64,000 nucleotides of DNA from Cristatella mucedo (GCA_009760855.2 WPIO01000021.1:2492501-2556500), one strand, 5' to 3'. Counted from the stretch's first letter, positions 25,081-37,630 are shown. Notes: generated by a model from the letters alone, not told the origin. Numbers and translations are program-made.

Positions 25081-25820
25081 GCGGCAATATTTCAACGAAT
25101 GTTTAATAACAATGATAACGGATAGCTACGCTATAGTTTGCTAATTCCTCTGAATCTGATTTGGTTGCTTGAACGTCGTTTAACGATGTCCAATTTTAAG
25201 GACTATAGTACAACCCCGTTATCTGAAAAACACACTAACAATCTTAGTTTTAGTTTGGCTACGTTCTCAGTCAGAAAGTAGAAACGAGGGTATAATATAA
25301 GGTCTTCGTAAGAAGCGCTCTTAGAGTACACTGCCTTAAGTAGCTACCAAGTTTGCAGAAACATCGGACAACTTCTCAAGCATGCTCAAAGGTGGCAACT
25401 CAACAACTGCTTTAGTACGAGGGGTTCCGTGGAGTCATGATTAATTGCAATATTTATAAAGAGGAATGTATGAAACTTACACAGCCAAGCTGATAGTTCC
25501 CTTTGTCTGACACCTCTCGAAGTTGATAAGCAGATTTTTAACCATCTTACAAGCTTATTTTGTGTCTGACTTGAAGAAATTCAGTTATCTTGGGAAATAG
25601 CGTACGATTTTGTTTAACTTTAGGGTCTAGACGTGGAAATAGTCTTTGATTTTTTTCTGTATCTTCGTCAGGCTTGGACTTCTTCAAGTGAAGTTAAAGC
25701 ATTTTTTTAACACAGAGCATCTTCTGAAGTATTCGGAAAACTGAAAGGATTCTCCATGGCTCTGCACATCAACAGACTGCACAATTTTTGGTTGGTAAGC
25801 AGATACAGAGCTGTTTTCAC
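25080..25820. other. Intergenic DNA
   Basis: No gene or repeat recognised; AT-rich. Confidence 0.4.
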
Positions 25821-27590
25821 ACTGAACTAAAATTAAAATTCTTGCGATCATCGTGTACAAAATCCGATGCAGCTTAGACCTGTTTAAAGCTTATCTGTTT
25901 TTTGTGTGACCGTAGCTCGTAAGACATTACACGCCTATGGACATATAAACGCCCTACCTTTCGTGTTGCTGGGTCTCCTATGCCGGGGGGCATTAGCTAC
26001 GCTGACGGCAAGTACTCCTGCATGTGAGTTAAGATCGTGCCCAATTATTTTCGCTTCGCTATTGTAGTTCAAATGCATTCCTAAATGTTACTGTTGTTGC
26101 CTAAGATTAGGAAATTATCCATTAACAAAATAAAACCACCCCGGAGCTGCCTCGCTGGTAGGGTCATGAAGCTTAGACGATGCTCGTTTGGCGAGAACTG
26201 CTAGCTGATTAGCCGCTCGTTTGGTATTCCTAGCATTGTCTCGAACCGCTCAGCACGCTCCACCACAAGCGTCACTGCGAATCTCTCTAACTTAGTGGTC
26301 ATAAGGCCTGTTACAACTTCGGCGGCCCCTCTTAACTCTTGTCTTTGGAGTCCTCACTCAATGTGCAATAAGCCCATAGTAATAAGCCACCTTATGTCTG
26401 AAAAAGGTCTTTACCTGCTCGCCTTGACAATATTGGCTAAAATCTGTAACTGCCTGATAATTAAAGATTATACATTGAGTGTTTTCTCGTTCTTTCACAC
26501 CCATAGATCGATCAAAACTGGAAGTGGAATTGCCATTATTATGCCCTCTAAATTGGACTTCAAGCCGTTTGCAGCACCTTCGAAGCAGTCTTTCGAATCT
26601 ATTGTCTTGATTTCAACAGACACAGAAGCCACCGATGGTAGCAGTAGTCTATCGTCCACTAGGTACAAAGTCCTCCTTTCTCTCACACTCCTGTTTCCGA
26701 TCTCAATTCTACTCTGTGTATAAGAAAGAAATCATTCCCCCTATCATGGGCGATTTCGACATTCACTTTGATAATATATCTGACGCCTTCAGCTCTGAAC
26801 TTCGTGCATTGACTGATTCACTGTCTCTTGTGACTCTTGTGCATAGCCGTACTCTAATTAAGGATTACACATTTGACCACATTTGTTCATGCCACTGCAT
26901 TTTTTCTTCACCAATTATTACCAAATTCTGCTTGTCTGACCACATGCAGAACCCACACTGTGTGGTCTCCTCCTCCCCGTCCTTTTCTAAAATCACCTGC
27001 GAACCTGGAAACCTCAAGACCATTGACATCGATGCTGTCCGTACGATGATATCTGCCTAGCCTCTGTTGCTCAGTCCCCCTTCCGGCCTGACATCATTAG
27101 TAGATTGCTAAAACACGACACTAACTGACATGTTCGACAAGTTTGAACCTCAGAGTGGGTACACTGTGAGCTATCGCCCAGACGGCCTACGTAATACCCC
27201 AGACATGAAACTAGCTAGGTCTACTAAATGCAAGCTTGAAAAAGCTTACACATGATGAGGACCGACTTTCTATCGGAAGAAACACGAGGACTCCTGTAGA
27301 TCGTACCAATCGATCCTAGCAACCGCCAAGTCTAGCTTCTATGAAAACATTGTTGAATCCCAGATGCACAATTCAAAAATGTCGATATTGACGATCTACC
27401 ATCTCCTCAACCACTCCCAAGTTAGCTCCTTACCTAATGATCCCTGTGATGATCTAGCTGATGGCTCCCCTAGCTTTCTAGCTATCAAGTCTTTCCTTAA
27501 AAATAGAGTAGCTGTTCTATTCCTACGCTTGAAGGCCCTTAACGGGAGACTTCTTTGCTTGGCATGTTCTAGACTGACGAGCCTACTTTC
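25820..27590 (+). mobile_element. LINE 5' UTR and AP-endonuclease region
   Basis: About 25820-26300 matches 51400-51830, which places it as the 5' UTR of family A. Next comes a broken apurinic-endonuclease-like (EEP) domain: the N-terminal part is in the frame at 26295-26723 (SEKGLYLLALT, then SGIAIIMPSKLDFKPFAAPS), and after a frameshift near 26640 the rest follows in the frame at 26635-27060 (AVVYRPLGTKSSF, the catalytic-type GDFDIHFD, LCLSDH-like LSDH). The linker towards the reverse transcriptase continues with further frameshifts to about 27590, where homology stops. This is the only endonuclease-coding LINE segment recognised in the window. Confidence 0.8.
26295..27060 (+). pseudogene. 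LINE endonuclease domain, frameshifted
   Basis: Two overlapping frames (26295-26723 and 26635-27060) together carry the exonuclease-endonuclease-phosphatase fold markers: a GDFxIHFD box around 26748 and a C-terminal SDH near 26936-26944. In active LINEs this domain nicks the target DNA. The catalytic-type Asp residues of GDF and SDH are still legible, but the frameshift breaks the chain. The N-terminal Asn and Glu motifs of the fold are poorly preserved (ALTILAK where ALTETW is usual). Confidence 0.78.
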
Positions 27591-27870
27591 AAGACTCTTA
27601 GTCTATGGTGTCTGCTCTAATACTGCCGGCTTTGGAAATTCTTTTCAATTCCGAGGTGCTAAATCCAAGTAGCAATCTACCTTATCTGCTTTCCTGACTC
27701 AGCAATGCTTTTCACTCTCTCATTGTGGCATGAGATGAAGTCTACTGGCCACCAAATGTTTTCCGAAAACTGTGTAGGTTTTGAGTGTACTAGAGCAAGC
27801 TCTCCTGCTTAACACCCAGTTAGTCTTTGGAGCTTTCTGAAGTTACAGACAGAGGTAGTTTTTGTAGCTT
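27590..27870 (+). mobile_element. LINE family B 3' UTR fragment
   Basis: Matches the 3' UTR seen at 31130-31330, 46140-46330 and 59850-60050: the CTGACTC(A/T)GC segment, then TGAGA(T/C)GAAGT, GGCNNCCNAATG and CTCTCCTGCTTAACACCC. It joins directly to the endonuclease segment at 27590, so either the element lost its reverse transcriptase or two insertions lie side by side. Confidence 0.7.
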
Positions 27871-29390
27871 TCTGAAGTTGAGGACTGAGATAAATTACAT
27901 GAAATTTAATTCTAGTACTCTTGATTACTCGACAAAATAAAAACAGGACAATCACGCCATTACTACATTTGCAATCGCAAATGTTCGTATTGATCTTTCT
28001 AATACGATACACTAATGCATCAGGAATCCGATTGAACAAGCAGATCATGGGAATTAAATTACCAATATATCATTGCAGCCTCAAAGATAGGCTCCACACA
28101 ATATCACTGGTTATCGTAATTACAAGCAGTCAATAGTATTTCACAGGATTGGTGATGGAAGATATAAATTCTAGGTGATATGGAACAATGCGATAAATAC
28201 TGGAAGCACATTTGACTCACTCTCATATATCGCTGTAGCTTTAGGCGGGAAATATCTCGTTAACGAGGCCTGGCAAATACGGCAGTATCCACAAAGTTTT
28301 ATTCGGCAGCAACAGGCAAAGTTACCGAACGTGTGCTAAAGCATTGAGGAGCCCAGTAAAACAATTTAGGTGTAGCTGTAATGGTGAATGTCGCGATAGC
28401 TGATTATATACTCTTAGAACACCGTTAAATTTCAATTTTGATAAACTGCTTTGTTACCACACAGATGTTCAGAGCTTGACTGCATGCGTTTCAGCCATTT
28501 GATTCTAGATGTCTGCAAATTTTCTCAATTTTCTCACTGCCAAAATCGCACTTCTTCTTAAGGTCTCCCAATTCAGCCGTACCCTAATGACGGTCCCTAA
28601 GAGTAAGGCTGGACTTGATGACTTGTTATTCTCATTCGTGATAATTTAGTGCCACTATCCGAAAGATAGCGGAATTTATTAGTTCTCTTTGATAAAAAAT
28701 TTGCACTGAACTATTCAATGTAAAAGACCACCTCAAGTACTAGCAATCACATTCGATCCCAGCCCAAAATAAGTTGCCGTGCTACCTCTAAATATTGCAT
28801 TAGCTGGCCGGTTTCTACTAGGCTGGGCCGCTACTGTTCCGTTTTGGTAGAGCTTACATAAGCTATATTTAAACTTATGCATGTTGTGATGAACATGGCT
28901 GCACGGCAAGCCACTGCTTCACAGAGGTTCAGCAACATATCTCTTTTGTTATTACAGGCGCTGCGATTGCTGAAGCTTGAACAATTAAGATGGGCATACT
29001 TCCTCACCTCGCTGGTTCACCGATTTATGTTTTGTTGATATCCGTATGCAAGTTTGGCATTCGTGTAGCACGATCACTCTAGTGTCAGGCTATTAGAATG
29101 TCCTGTCAGGTCATGACAGAGACTTTCAGCTATGCCTACACGGAAATTTGCATGCAACCCACAGCCATGTAATACATGATGAGTAGTGGATTTTATTTGG
29201 GTCTTTTAAAGTTCTAAATCAAATTGCAGATGTATTAGATACATGTCAAGTTCACTTATTAACACAGATTCAAACGTAGCTTCGGTTCGATAGCTGCAAC
29301 AATTCCGGCTGAGAGTCAAGAATATCATTGGGAATGAACTATTGTCCTCTTGACAGTCACTTGAAGTCATACAATAGTGCAGCATAATCT
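27870..29390. other. Intergenic DNA
   Basis: No recognised gene. A weak LINE-linker-like reading around 28560-28620 (MTVPKSKAGLDDL) is too short to call. Confidence 0.4.
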
Positions 29391-29397
29391 TACTTTT

Positions 29398-29647
29398 TCA
29401 TTGCGGGCTTTCCTCGGTTTCACTGGCGAATGCCAAACCTGCAGCATTTGCCGTCAGGAACTCTGCAATCTTCTGCATGCCAGTGACAGCAAATAGCTTG
29501 GTTCCGGGGCCAGGATACTCACCAGACTCAATGCTCATAACGCAGCAAACCCACTTATAGTGACCGGCAGTGACAAAGCTGGGCTGGCATCTGAAGCTCA
29601 GCTGGTATAGAAGTGACAGGCGATTATAAGCACAGCTCAGAAACCCT
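29398..29647 (-). CDS. Candidate terminal exon, unknown protein
   Basis: On the minus strand a good acceptor-like sequence (GCTAATTTTTCAG) precedes an open stretch of 82 codons ending in TGA at 29398-29400. The encoded sequence has mixed composition, includes HYKWVCCVMS and YPGPGTKLFAVTGMQKIAEF, and is less repetitive than chance frames nearby. Nothing in it was recognised. Further minus-strand open stretches at about 29810-30000 and 30606-30937 could be other exons of the same gene, but their splice phases do not join simply. A chance reading frame is a real possibility. Confidence 0.2.
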
Positions 29648-30605
29648 CTGAAAAATTAGCAATGAAACCAGTGAGCCGTAGCAAATCCGACAAGCCATCA
29701 GAAGCTGCAGGCAGAGCCACTATTAGAAAGAGAGATAGTCAGCTAGCTTGCACAGAATGCATGCACACACTACAATAGTCGTGCCCGATTTCAAAGTTCT
29801 ATAAGTAATCTACTAGGTCAGTCAGGTGTATAAATTGGATACCAATACGGCTCTGCTGGTTGCTATGCATTGTACGCCAGGTTCCTTTATGGATGACCTG
29901 CCACGGCGACAATTTAGTAGCCTGTAATTCTATTGCTACTGGGCGGAAGTTCTGGTTTCGCTGGGTAGCCAGATGTGGAAGGCAGCCAGACTGAATGTTT
30001 CTAACTAGTTAATCGGTCCAGAGAAGCACGCAGTGTTGCAGCCAATTTGTAGCACAACAATTGGCAAGAACCAAGGTAGCACCGAAGGTTGTTGCTTATT
30101 TACACCAGCAGCCCGTTCCAAAGACTGCTAGACGTTGACCTAATAGTTCAAGCGTCAGCTGGAAGTAAAAATAAGGCACAGGATTAAACCAGTGAAGTGC
30201 CACCAGATGACATTAGTATCATCTGCTTAAAGTATACCATTCAATCAGGTGGTCATAAATAGAACACCTTTGCAATCCTTTCGACTGTGTATTGCCCAAC
30301 TTAGGAGATCGGATATAGAATTCAGCTTACAACTTACAGTTTTGGACATTTTGTGCTACACACCAAAGCTCCGGTTTTAAACGAAATGCTAATCGCCATT
30401 ATGAAAAACTGGTAACTATAGACTTAGAGGATGTTTTGAAAGGGGGCAGCATTCAACAAAACTGATATATCATGTGAGTGACATCTTTTATCTCATTCAA
30501 AATTTACTTAGACGTCCGGTATTATCAAGCTAGTTCTTAGACTTGAGTTATTCGCACTTCTGTGTAATGATGACCTGAGAGGTAGCGAAGATGCCGGCTG
30601 GACAA

Positions 30606-30937
30606 CTACATAAGCCCAGTGCTAGTCGTTCTAGCTGAGTCGATCCACAATAAATAATTGTTGCAATGTTTTCCACTCTCTTTCAAGTACAATGAAATTG
30701 ATTTTAAAGATCTAGGCCACTGATGAACCCTCTGTAAAAACATTGTACGGGTTTTCTTCAGCGAATTCCGAAAATGATTTGACAGCTTTAGCAACTTACT
30801 GTAGAGTTGTTCCATAACTTTCTTAGTCCGGACCTGTCTTTCTAGAAGCCTCTTTCTTGTGAGTGACCTAGTTATCCTCACTCCAATCGGGCTTGATTTG
30901 AATCCTTCAATATTGAGGGAACTTATTTCAAATGACT
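30606..30937 (-). CDS. Unrecognised basic open frame, possible exon
   Basis: About 108 codons open after a TAG near 30940, with an ATG only well inside. The product is rich in Lys and Arg (RSLTRKRLLERQVRTKK, KLLKLSNHFRNSLKKT) and looks helical, but it has no recognised motif. It lies upstream of the candidate exon at 29398-29647 on the same strand and next to a LINE on the other strand. It may be an exon, an old repeat, or chance. Confidence 0.15.
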
Positions 30938-30969
30938 ACTGAGATTCTAGGTGAATAAGTGTAGGAAAG

Positions 30970-31335
30970 ATGGCATGTGACTGCGGAGTAAACTTGTCGA
31001 CTTACGAGTATTCGAAATTAGGAAATGGTCTGGGCATTCCTAGACTGTGGAACTCGCTTCCACAATTCTTGCGAAACGACAACTACTTTACTGCTGCCGT
31101 ACATGGCTCATCTTTTTTCAGCGGTCCTCAGCTGCTACTTCCATGCTACTCACTACCTCAACTTCTCTCCTGACTCTGCTCTGCTTCCCACTTTCTTTTT
31201 CTTGCGTGAGACGAAGTTTGTTGGCTTCCCAATGCGTACCGAAAGCCGCTTAGGCTGTGAGTGTGCTATACATAACTCTCCTGCGTAATGCCCACATTGT
31301 CTTTGTGAAATTTCAGATGGAGATACATTACATAG
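30970..31335 (+). mobile_element. LINE family B 3' end
   Basis: Plus-strand end of a CR1-type reverse transcriptase: IPRLWNSLPQFLRNDNYFTA in the frame 30970-31173, the usual C-terminal 'RxWNSLP' signature, followed by a 3' UTR homologous to 46140-46330 and to the reverse complement of 61320-61480. 5'-truncated. Confidence 0.82.
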
Positions 31336-33140
31336 TTATTTGACTATGTGAACCACGACACAGGTAGTGTTGATTGAGACACACAAAATGAGAAAATCAT
31401 GGGGTCCAGTTACTCGACCATGCGAACCATAAACTATGATAACCTGTCACTCACGCCCTTTAAAACTATAGAGAAATTTTATTTAGGCACTGACCTTGGC
31501 TTCATCGGCTTTTTCAAGCTTAGCTATTCACTCCAGCAGCTCCATGTTGAGACTGTCGCGGGATTTTGAAATCAATCTAATATGTTCACTGCGTAATCAC
31601 ATCCTGGTGCTTGCTTTCACTTATAGCCTCTACCTGAATTTTGTTGCTAATTATTAAGTCTCAGCTGAAGACATATTGGTTTCGGTTCTGCTCCGTTTTG
31701 CATCTTATTTCTTGCTGTTGACTCAGACACGCTGTCCTACCAATTAGCTTCGCTACCGTTACCCTAATAGTTACCTGGAATGTCCTAGTGGTTAAGCATA
31801 GTGTTCACTTTCTATTTGCACCATGCAGTTTATTCAGCTGCTCAGCTACAGCTGCTGGCACACAAAAAGAGCAGCATGCATATACTTCACTTCATGCTTG
31901 CACCTGGTCTGTATTAGTATGACGACTTTCAGACAAAAAACATGCAGACACATTTATGAAATCAACAGTCCTATAAATTACATAGTTCCTCTATATTCAG
32001 AGAGCATGTTTTGCGAAGATAACTGAGAACCAATATTTTCCCCAAGCAACAGGTGGGTGCTCTGGTCCATTTTACATGGTCTGCCTGAAATTGAATAATG
32101 TATCAGCCTTATCCGCACGCTTTTACGTTAAGCTGTCTTCAGCCAGACCTTGAATGACTGAAGCGTCGCTTGCCAAGCAACCGGTTCAAGGCTCAAGATT
32201 GCCTGAAGGTTTGAGATAAGGCAGCTAGAATTCATAATGGTGCAATGCGAGTGTCACTTAATTATTAAAACTATTTTAGATTTGAACACAATAAATGCAT
32301 AACCATGTGACTTCCTTAATAGCATTCAGCTAGTCACCACCTGACCTTAGTGCCTATATTAAAATTCTGCATTATGTACTGTATAAATAGCTCCCGGACT
32401 CTGGATTCTCTATTCCTTATACTGAGATGGCACTAGCGTTTCATTTAACTGCATACGCAGAGTCAGAAGGAAGTATCTGAATAGGTCAAGTGTGGGTGGC
32501 TTATGTGAACTAAATACATCAGCAAGAACTGTTGGAGTGGCAGCGTTCAAACAAGGCTGAAAAAAGTGCGAGATAATTTTGAAAGCGAGAGATCCACAAA
32601 GTTAAATTAACTATGTCCGGTTGTTCATTATTTATTTTTACTGTGCCAGTTCTTTTACTACTGTCATTATCTACCTAAGATTAAATTACAGAAATCGAAC
32701 CGAAATGCAATCAGCTGACTTAGGAGTTGGAGAATTTACTTAGCGACTGTGAACTGTGCATCCTAGATAATCACAAATATGGTGTTCCCAGAATTTTATT
32801 TTAAGACTCTATCCGCGTCCCTAAATTACCTTGATTACCATAGATTTACCTCTCTTTGAATGCTAATTAGCAATAAGCGGTTAGCGTCATACGAGATATA
32901 AAGCATTCCTTAAAAAACATGCTTAATGCCGATACTAGCAAGTTAAAGCCAACACAAAGACATTTGTGGTTACTAATTAGTACGAGGTATGGCTAGCAGG
33001 TGGAACTAGATCACGCACAGGTACTCATGCAATGAGTACCGGAACAAAAAATTACGCGTTGCTAAGGGAAAGGGAAAGCTGACCTGAGCCAATTAAATTT
33101 TAGGCTAGGCTAAAATAATTAAAGGTCAGTTATTGAAGGT
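31335..33140. other. Intergenic DNA
   Basis: AT-rich, no recognised gene or repeat. The frame 31823-32026 has no family resemblance. Confidence 0.45.
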
Positions 33141-33500
33141 TATAATAATAATAACAATATTAATGCACTTGATAAAGAAACCTCTGAGAACTCAATCTCC
33201 TTCTAGGCGCTTAGGTTGAGACAACAGCTGAAACTGAGTTCTCGACTTTCGGCGTATAGGTTCAGAAGTCTAGATCACAAGTAAGGCTTCTAATTAGTGC
33301 AACATGAGCTTGTATGACCAGACGACCGGAAGTAGAAAGAGCACTTTAAAGGAGCCAGGAGGTCAGATGTATGAGGTTGTTTTAGCAAGTAGAACAAGCT
33401 GTAAGCCAGTTAGATGAAATTGAAATGAATTTAATCTTGACAGGAAGCCGTTGAAGCTAGAGCATAAATTAATGAGTGTGTTAGATCTGCCACTGACAAC
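33141..33500 (-). mobile_element. LINE remnant, family A tail and degenerate body
   Basis: ATA repeats, then AATGCACTTGATAAAG and a truncated tail hairpin (33141-33212) identify the 3' end of a minus-strand family A copy. The following sequence to about 33500 only loosely resembles the reverse transcriptase C-terminal region (GACAGGAAGCCGTTGAAG) and may belong to another LINE family. Confidence 0.6.
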
Positions 33501-34310
33501 ATTTTAAATGACTAATGTGGTTTTCAAATAAATCCTATTATTTTTACTTAATTTATTATTGTTATTATCATGTATTATCCCCTCCTGGCACTCTGAATTG
33601 ACCTGCTAAAAGAACAAATGTATATGGTCCTCGATTTGTGGCTGATTTATTGCAGAGAAAGTTGGACTTACTCCAAATATGTAATTCTTAACCTTGTCTT
33701 TCAGGACTGTTGGGTTTCCACTATAACAAAGTCATTGACGATTTCAAATCTCACTAGGATGGTCTGTAAATGCCTAAACAAGTTCTGAGTCGTTATATGA
33801 GAATTTGGAATGGTTAGATTTTTTCGTAGTAAACATATAGGTTATGCAGTAGCAGTGTCATAAGCCTGAAAATATGAGCTAGTCTGATATTGGATTTGGT
33901 ACATGAAATCGTTGAGACAAAGAATGGGTGGCGTTTAAGTTGGTTCTTATTTGACTTGCCATGAATGCGCTCTTGATATACCAAAACCTCTTGTTAGAGA
34001 GGCTGGTGCGCCTTGTACAGAAAGACTCGGACCAGGATCGCTAAGAAACCCTTGTCCAACCACCAGGATCGCTAAGAAACCCTTTTCCAACCACCGTGCG
34101 GTGGGCAATCTTCTTACCTGTTTTTCCCATCTTGTGTCAAAAAACTGTGGTCCTCAGCCATCAATTTTTGTTAAAGGTCGTGCTTATTTTACCCCGATGC
34201 TTGCAATTAACATGCCGGCACTATGCTGTAGAACTTCAGAATAATATCATTTTATTGGCTCGTTTGCAGGAGGGTAATTTTGTACGTTAGGTTATGTTGT
34301 GGTGTTATTT
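33500..34310. other. Intergenic DNA with a 31-bp tandem duplication
   Basis: No gene recognised. The frames at 33951-34244 and 34096-34290 are unremarkable; the first includes the tandem duplication. Confidence 0.45.
34031..34092. repeat. 31-bp direct tandem duplication
   Basis: The unit beginning ACCAGGATCGCTAAGAAACC is present twice head to tail with a single G/T difference near its end. Confidence 0.92.
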
Positions 34311-34445
34311 AAATGACTCAATCGTATAGCGCCCACAGAGAACTTAATTTCTAATCGGGTGCTTCACATAAACCATGGGGCTCGAGCCCGTGACCTCTGT
34401 CAGACCTTGGTCATGGTAAGTACCTTGACCACTGGGCTAAATGAA
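34310..34445 (-). mobile_element. tRNA-derived SINE with LINE-A-like tail
   Basis: Read on the minus strand: an A-box (TAGCCCAGTGGTCAAGGT), a spacer, a B-box (GGCTCGAGCCCC), and then a 3' tail whose ATTAAGTTCTCT and GGGCGCT parts match the end of LINE family A. RNA polymerase III would transcribe such an element from the internal boxes. It inserted next to the receptor pseudogene of unit II. Confidence 0.75.
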
Positions 34446-34519
34446 ATATTTTGTGTTTACATTCCAAATCATTGTAGATACATACATGGCATAAATACCT
34501 TAGATACAGGTAACAGAAA

Positions 34520-35480
34520 ACCAAGGAGCACAAAGCATAAGGAAAAAAATTTATTGGAGGTACTTCTTAGAGTTTTCAGGCATACAATTAAAATGTGAGG
34601 ATTACTGACTATGGCCACCGACGCAAGACATCTCAGCCAACCACCAATCACGAACTCAGCTGAAATTATTTTGAGCTCCTACAGTGTCCCATAGACAAAC
34701 ATTGGCAAGTAGCAGCAGAGCCCGGTATTGAGACTTTTCTATATTATTGGGTGAGGTGGACGTTGCCACCCTTATCCTGAAGAACCTCCAACCAACGATA
34801 TCTATTACGTAGCCATGTGAGGCGATAATAAAAACCATGGTGCAGCATTGTACATCCATCACGTGAGCGATGAGCGAAATGTTACTCTCAGCCTATCCAA
34901 ACGAGTGCATATTCGCGCATTCTTTGTTTTTTGAAGGGTGCATTCATCCGGTAGCAGACCAATGTCAACAATTTTGTCAGCAGCTGCTTGTCGTAGCAAG
35001 AAATACTCCTGGCTGGAGCGACTATCGCCGATGTGATCAAGTGGTCGAGGCCGGATGTACATGTTGTAGCCGAAGCCAAACAGCAACTGCATCTCGGTGT
35101 CATGGTATTTCATTGGCCAACAAAGAGCTAGGAACTGCTGGCTGGAGATGAAAGCAAAATTCAAAAGATTTGTATCACAACTAGCTACAAATAGCTCTTA
35201 AATTAAAATCCTAGCTCATGTTTCAGCCACGCCAAAAAAGGGATGATGCACTGTCGTCACGAGGGCTCCCAAAAGCAGCTCACATGGATGTTGAGAAGAC
35301 CGAGTCGAACTTTCTTCTGTACACTGCTGGATATTAGAGCCGACGTGAACAGAACGACAGCGGTGATCATTTCGGCAGAAGATATTGCGATTCTCACAAC
35401 CCTCATAATTATATATTAATTGATGCTGGTATAATTCTGGCTTCAGTTGATGGAAGAGAAAATAATTCGTGTCGTCCGTG
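34520..35480 (-). pseudogene. Rhodopsin-like 7TM receptor pseudogene
   Basis: Homologous to both intact receptors but broken by several frameshifts and stops. Pieces in order on the minus strand: the N-terminal/TM1-2 region (35216-35488, mostly in the wrong frame), a stop close to 35197, the TM3 end with QQFLALCWPMKY (near 35110), a TM4 and loop 2 region in shifted frames, TM5 with the TM5-TM6 loop (34656-34862), a deletion removing most of TM6, and TM7 (34469-34651). TM7 reads SNPHILIVCLK, so it keeps the Asn-Pro of the NPxxY motif that the two intact paralogues have lost. Not functional as a receptor. Confidence 0.85.
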
Positions 35481-37630
35481 CAGAGCAATACTGAAACTGA
35501 TCATGCTCTTGTAAAGTAACTGACATTTGTTCTATTGTTCACATTGAAAGTTCTTGAGAAGATATTTCAAAGAAAGATACCCAGATGTACATTCTGCACA
35601 CCAAGCACCATGGACTTTTCTTATCATTGATTCGTTTTCGCGTACCTATTTTCTATCGTTTTGCCTCTCATTTTACTAATATTATTTTGAAGGCCTGATA
35701 TTGTAATAGCCTTTCTATTCTTTGCTATATCATGTTACCCATTAAGTTTCGATAAAAAATAAATGCTACCTGCTTCAGACTATGAGTTAATTGACGATCT
35801 CCTTGCATGTGCCAATACATTTTAAGAGAGTCATCTTCAACACTTTAGCAGTAACAAAAAATAGCCATCGATCGGTAATGCTTGACGCCAGAGAAACGGC
35901 TAGGGGAGATCTGGACTCAGAAGACCTCGCCGGCTGGCATTAAAGAGCCAAGATACTTAATATATACAACGAATAACTTCGTATACAGAGCTAAAAGGGA
36001 AATCATTCAGCTCCTAACAAGAAACGTCAATGATCGGAAATGTTTCTAAAGCCTTGTCTAACGCCATGCTTTTCATTTATTTGCTGACCTATGAAAGGTT
36101 GTAGGGATAGATATTTGAAATATGCAGGTTAGACAAGCTTTCATTAAGGCTGTTTGTAAATAATTTCACGTCATCCATAGAGATACTAATTAGTGAGAGT
36201 GACAAAATCAAATGGAAGCATGCTCTCGGCCATATGAATGTACGGATGTGACCACAGTAAATCAAATTAAGCTTAATTTGGTGCTCTAGATTATTAGGTT
36301 ATGAGTCGGCAGCAGTACGTTGGATCTTGTTTCAGAAGCTTTTCGATGCAAAGGCCTCATTTGACGCTAACACCTTATTACTTGTGAGTCCACAGATAGA
36401 GAATATCCTCGAGTGCACACAATTGCACATAAGTGCCATGTACCCTTGAAAAGTGCAAAGTCTTCGGAACGGTTTCATCTCAGTGACGATTCTGTGAGTC
36501 TTAGGATACGAATTGGCAAAATCGTTTACTAAACCTATATCGTACCGAGGGAAAGAGGAAAACGACCGTTGGCCTTCAAGACATATTGGTTTTCCGCATC
36601 TTCGACGCTCATTTTTGCAGTTTTGAAAAGAAAATGGAATCATAACATCAGAAAAGACCCTAAAGCTTCATGTAATGTTGGCTAAAATTTGACCATGCCA
36701 AGTTATTGCTTACCTTTTGTTCCAACTCCTGCATTAAACGGAAAGGAAATCAGCATTGGTTTTGGTAACTGATCAAAGGAAGGCACCTTAATTGCGTTAG
36801 TAAATAGAATATATTTGAACAGCTAATCTATTAGTGAAACATTAGAAAAGGGTGCTGACACGCTATGGATTTCTGACTGTAGTGGATGTTAGCCAAGGAA
36901 GGTAACCAAGACTTTCTCTTTGCTGTCGGTGAGATATGCTGGGCATCTTTCTTAGCGTCTTTCAACGACAAGATATTTTTTTTCAAGTCTTTGTAACCAA
37001 GTTTTTAAACAGACTAATTATTTTTGCATGGTGTCTTGCCTTACACAGTCATGGGTGCTTAATAGACTAGCTGTATTTGTGACTCATTAGTGGAATCTGC
37101 TGATTTTGCGCTTATCTCACTAGCTTCTACCAAGGTGTCATTTTTTTTCGACCAGCAGCCTCTGACATTGTTCAAGTACAAAGTTGAAGATACATTACCA
37201 ATTTTTCAGCATTACTACAGTTAGCATCACCAGACACTATTTGAGTAACTTCATCCGCTTTCATCTGAGACCTCACTCTGGCAAAATCCTATTCATAAGC
37301 GCTGTCGTCGCACTACGGGATATAGTTTAGAAGTGCAGGAAGTAAACTCAGTGAACGAACGTCGCAATGTATGCACTGGCTGGACAATGTTTCAGCTAGC
37401 TGCTCTGATACATTAAATTTACAAAATTTTATTTTAAAAATGGTTACAGAATTGAAGCAGAAGGCGCAAGGAGGATCCACCAAATATTCACCTTTATAAA
37501 ACCGATTCTTTTTCGCCCCTAATATTTTGATGTCGGGCATCGTCTCACTAATTTATTGTTGTCCACCTTACCTTCAACGAGTCAAATACGAAAGCCCGGT
37601 CACATGTTTCCTGAGCATATACCAATAGGC
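34520..37630 (-). repeat. Receptor duplication unit II
   Basis: Contains a receptor pseudogene (about 34520-35480) and an upstream flank. By eye, 35490-35560 matches 50660-50740 and 54950-55020, 36220-36700 matches 55500-55960, and 36870-37630 matches 56100-56840, for example CTTCATC(C/A)GCTT(T/G)CATCTGAGA and GG(T/A)CACATGTTT. The 20.9-22.6 kb part of unit I's upstream flank is missing here, so the receptor abuts the later part of the flank. Confidence 0.75.
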
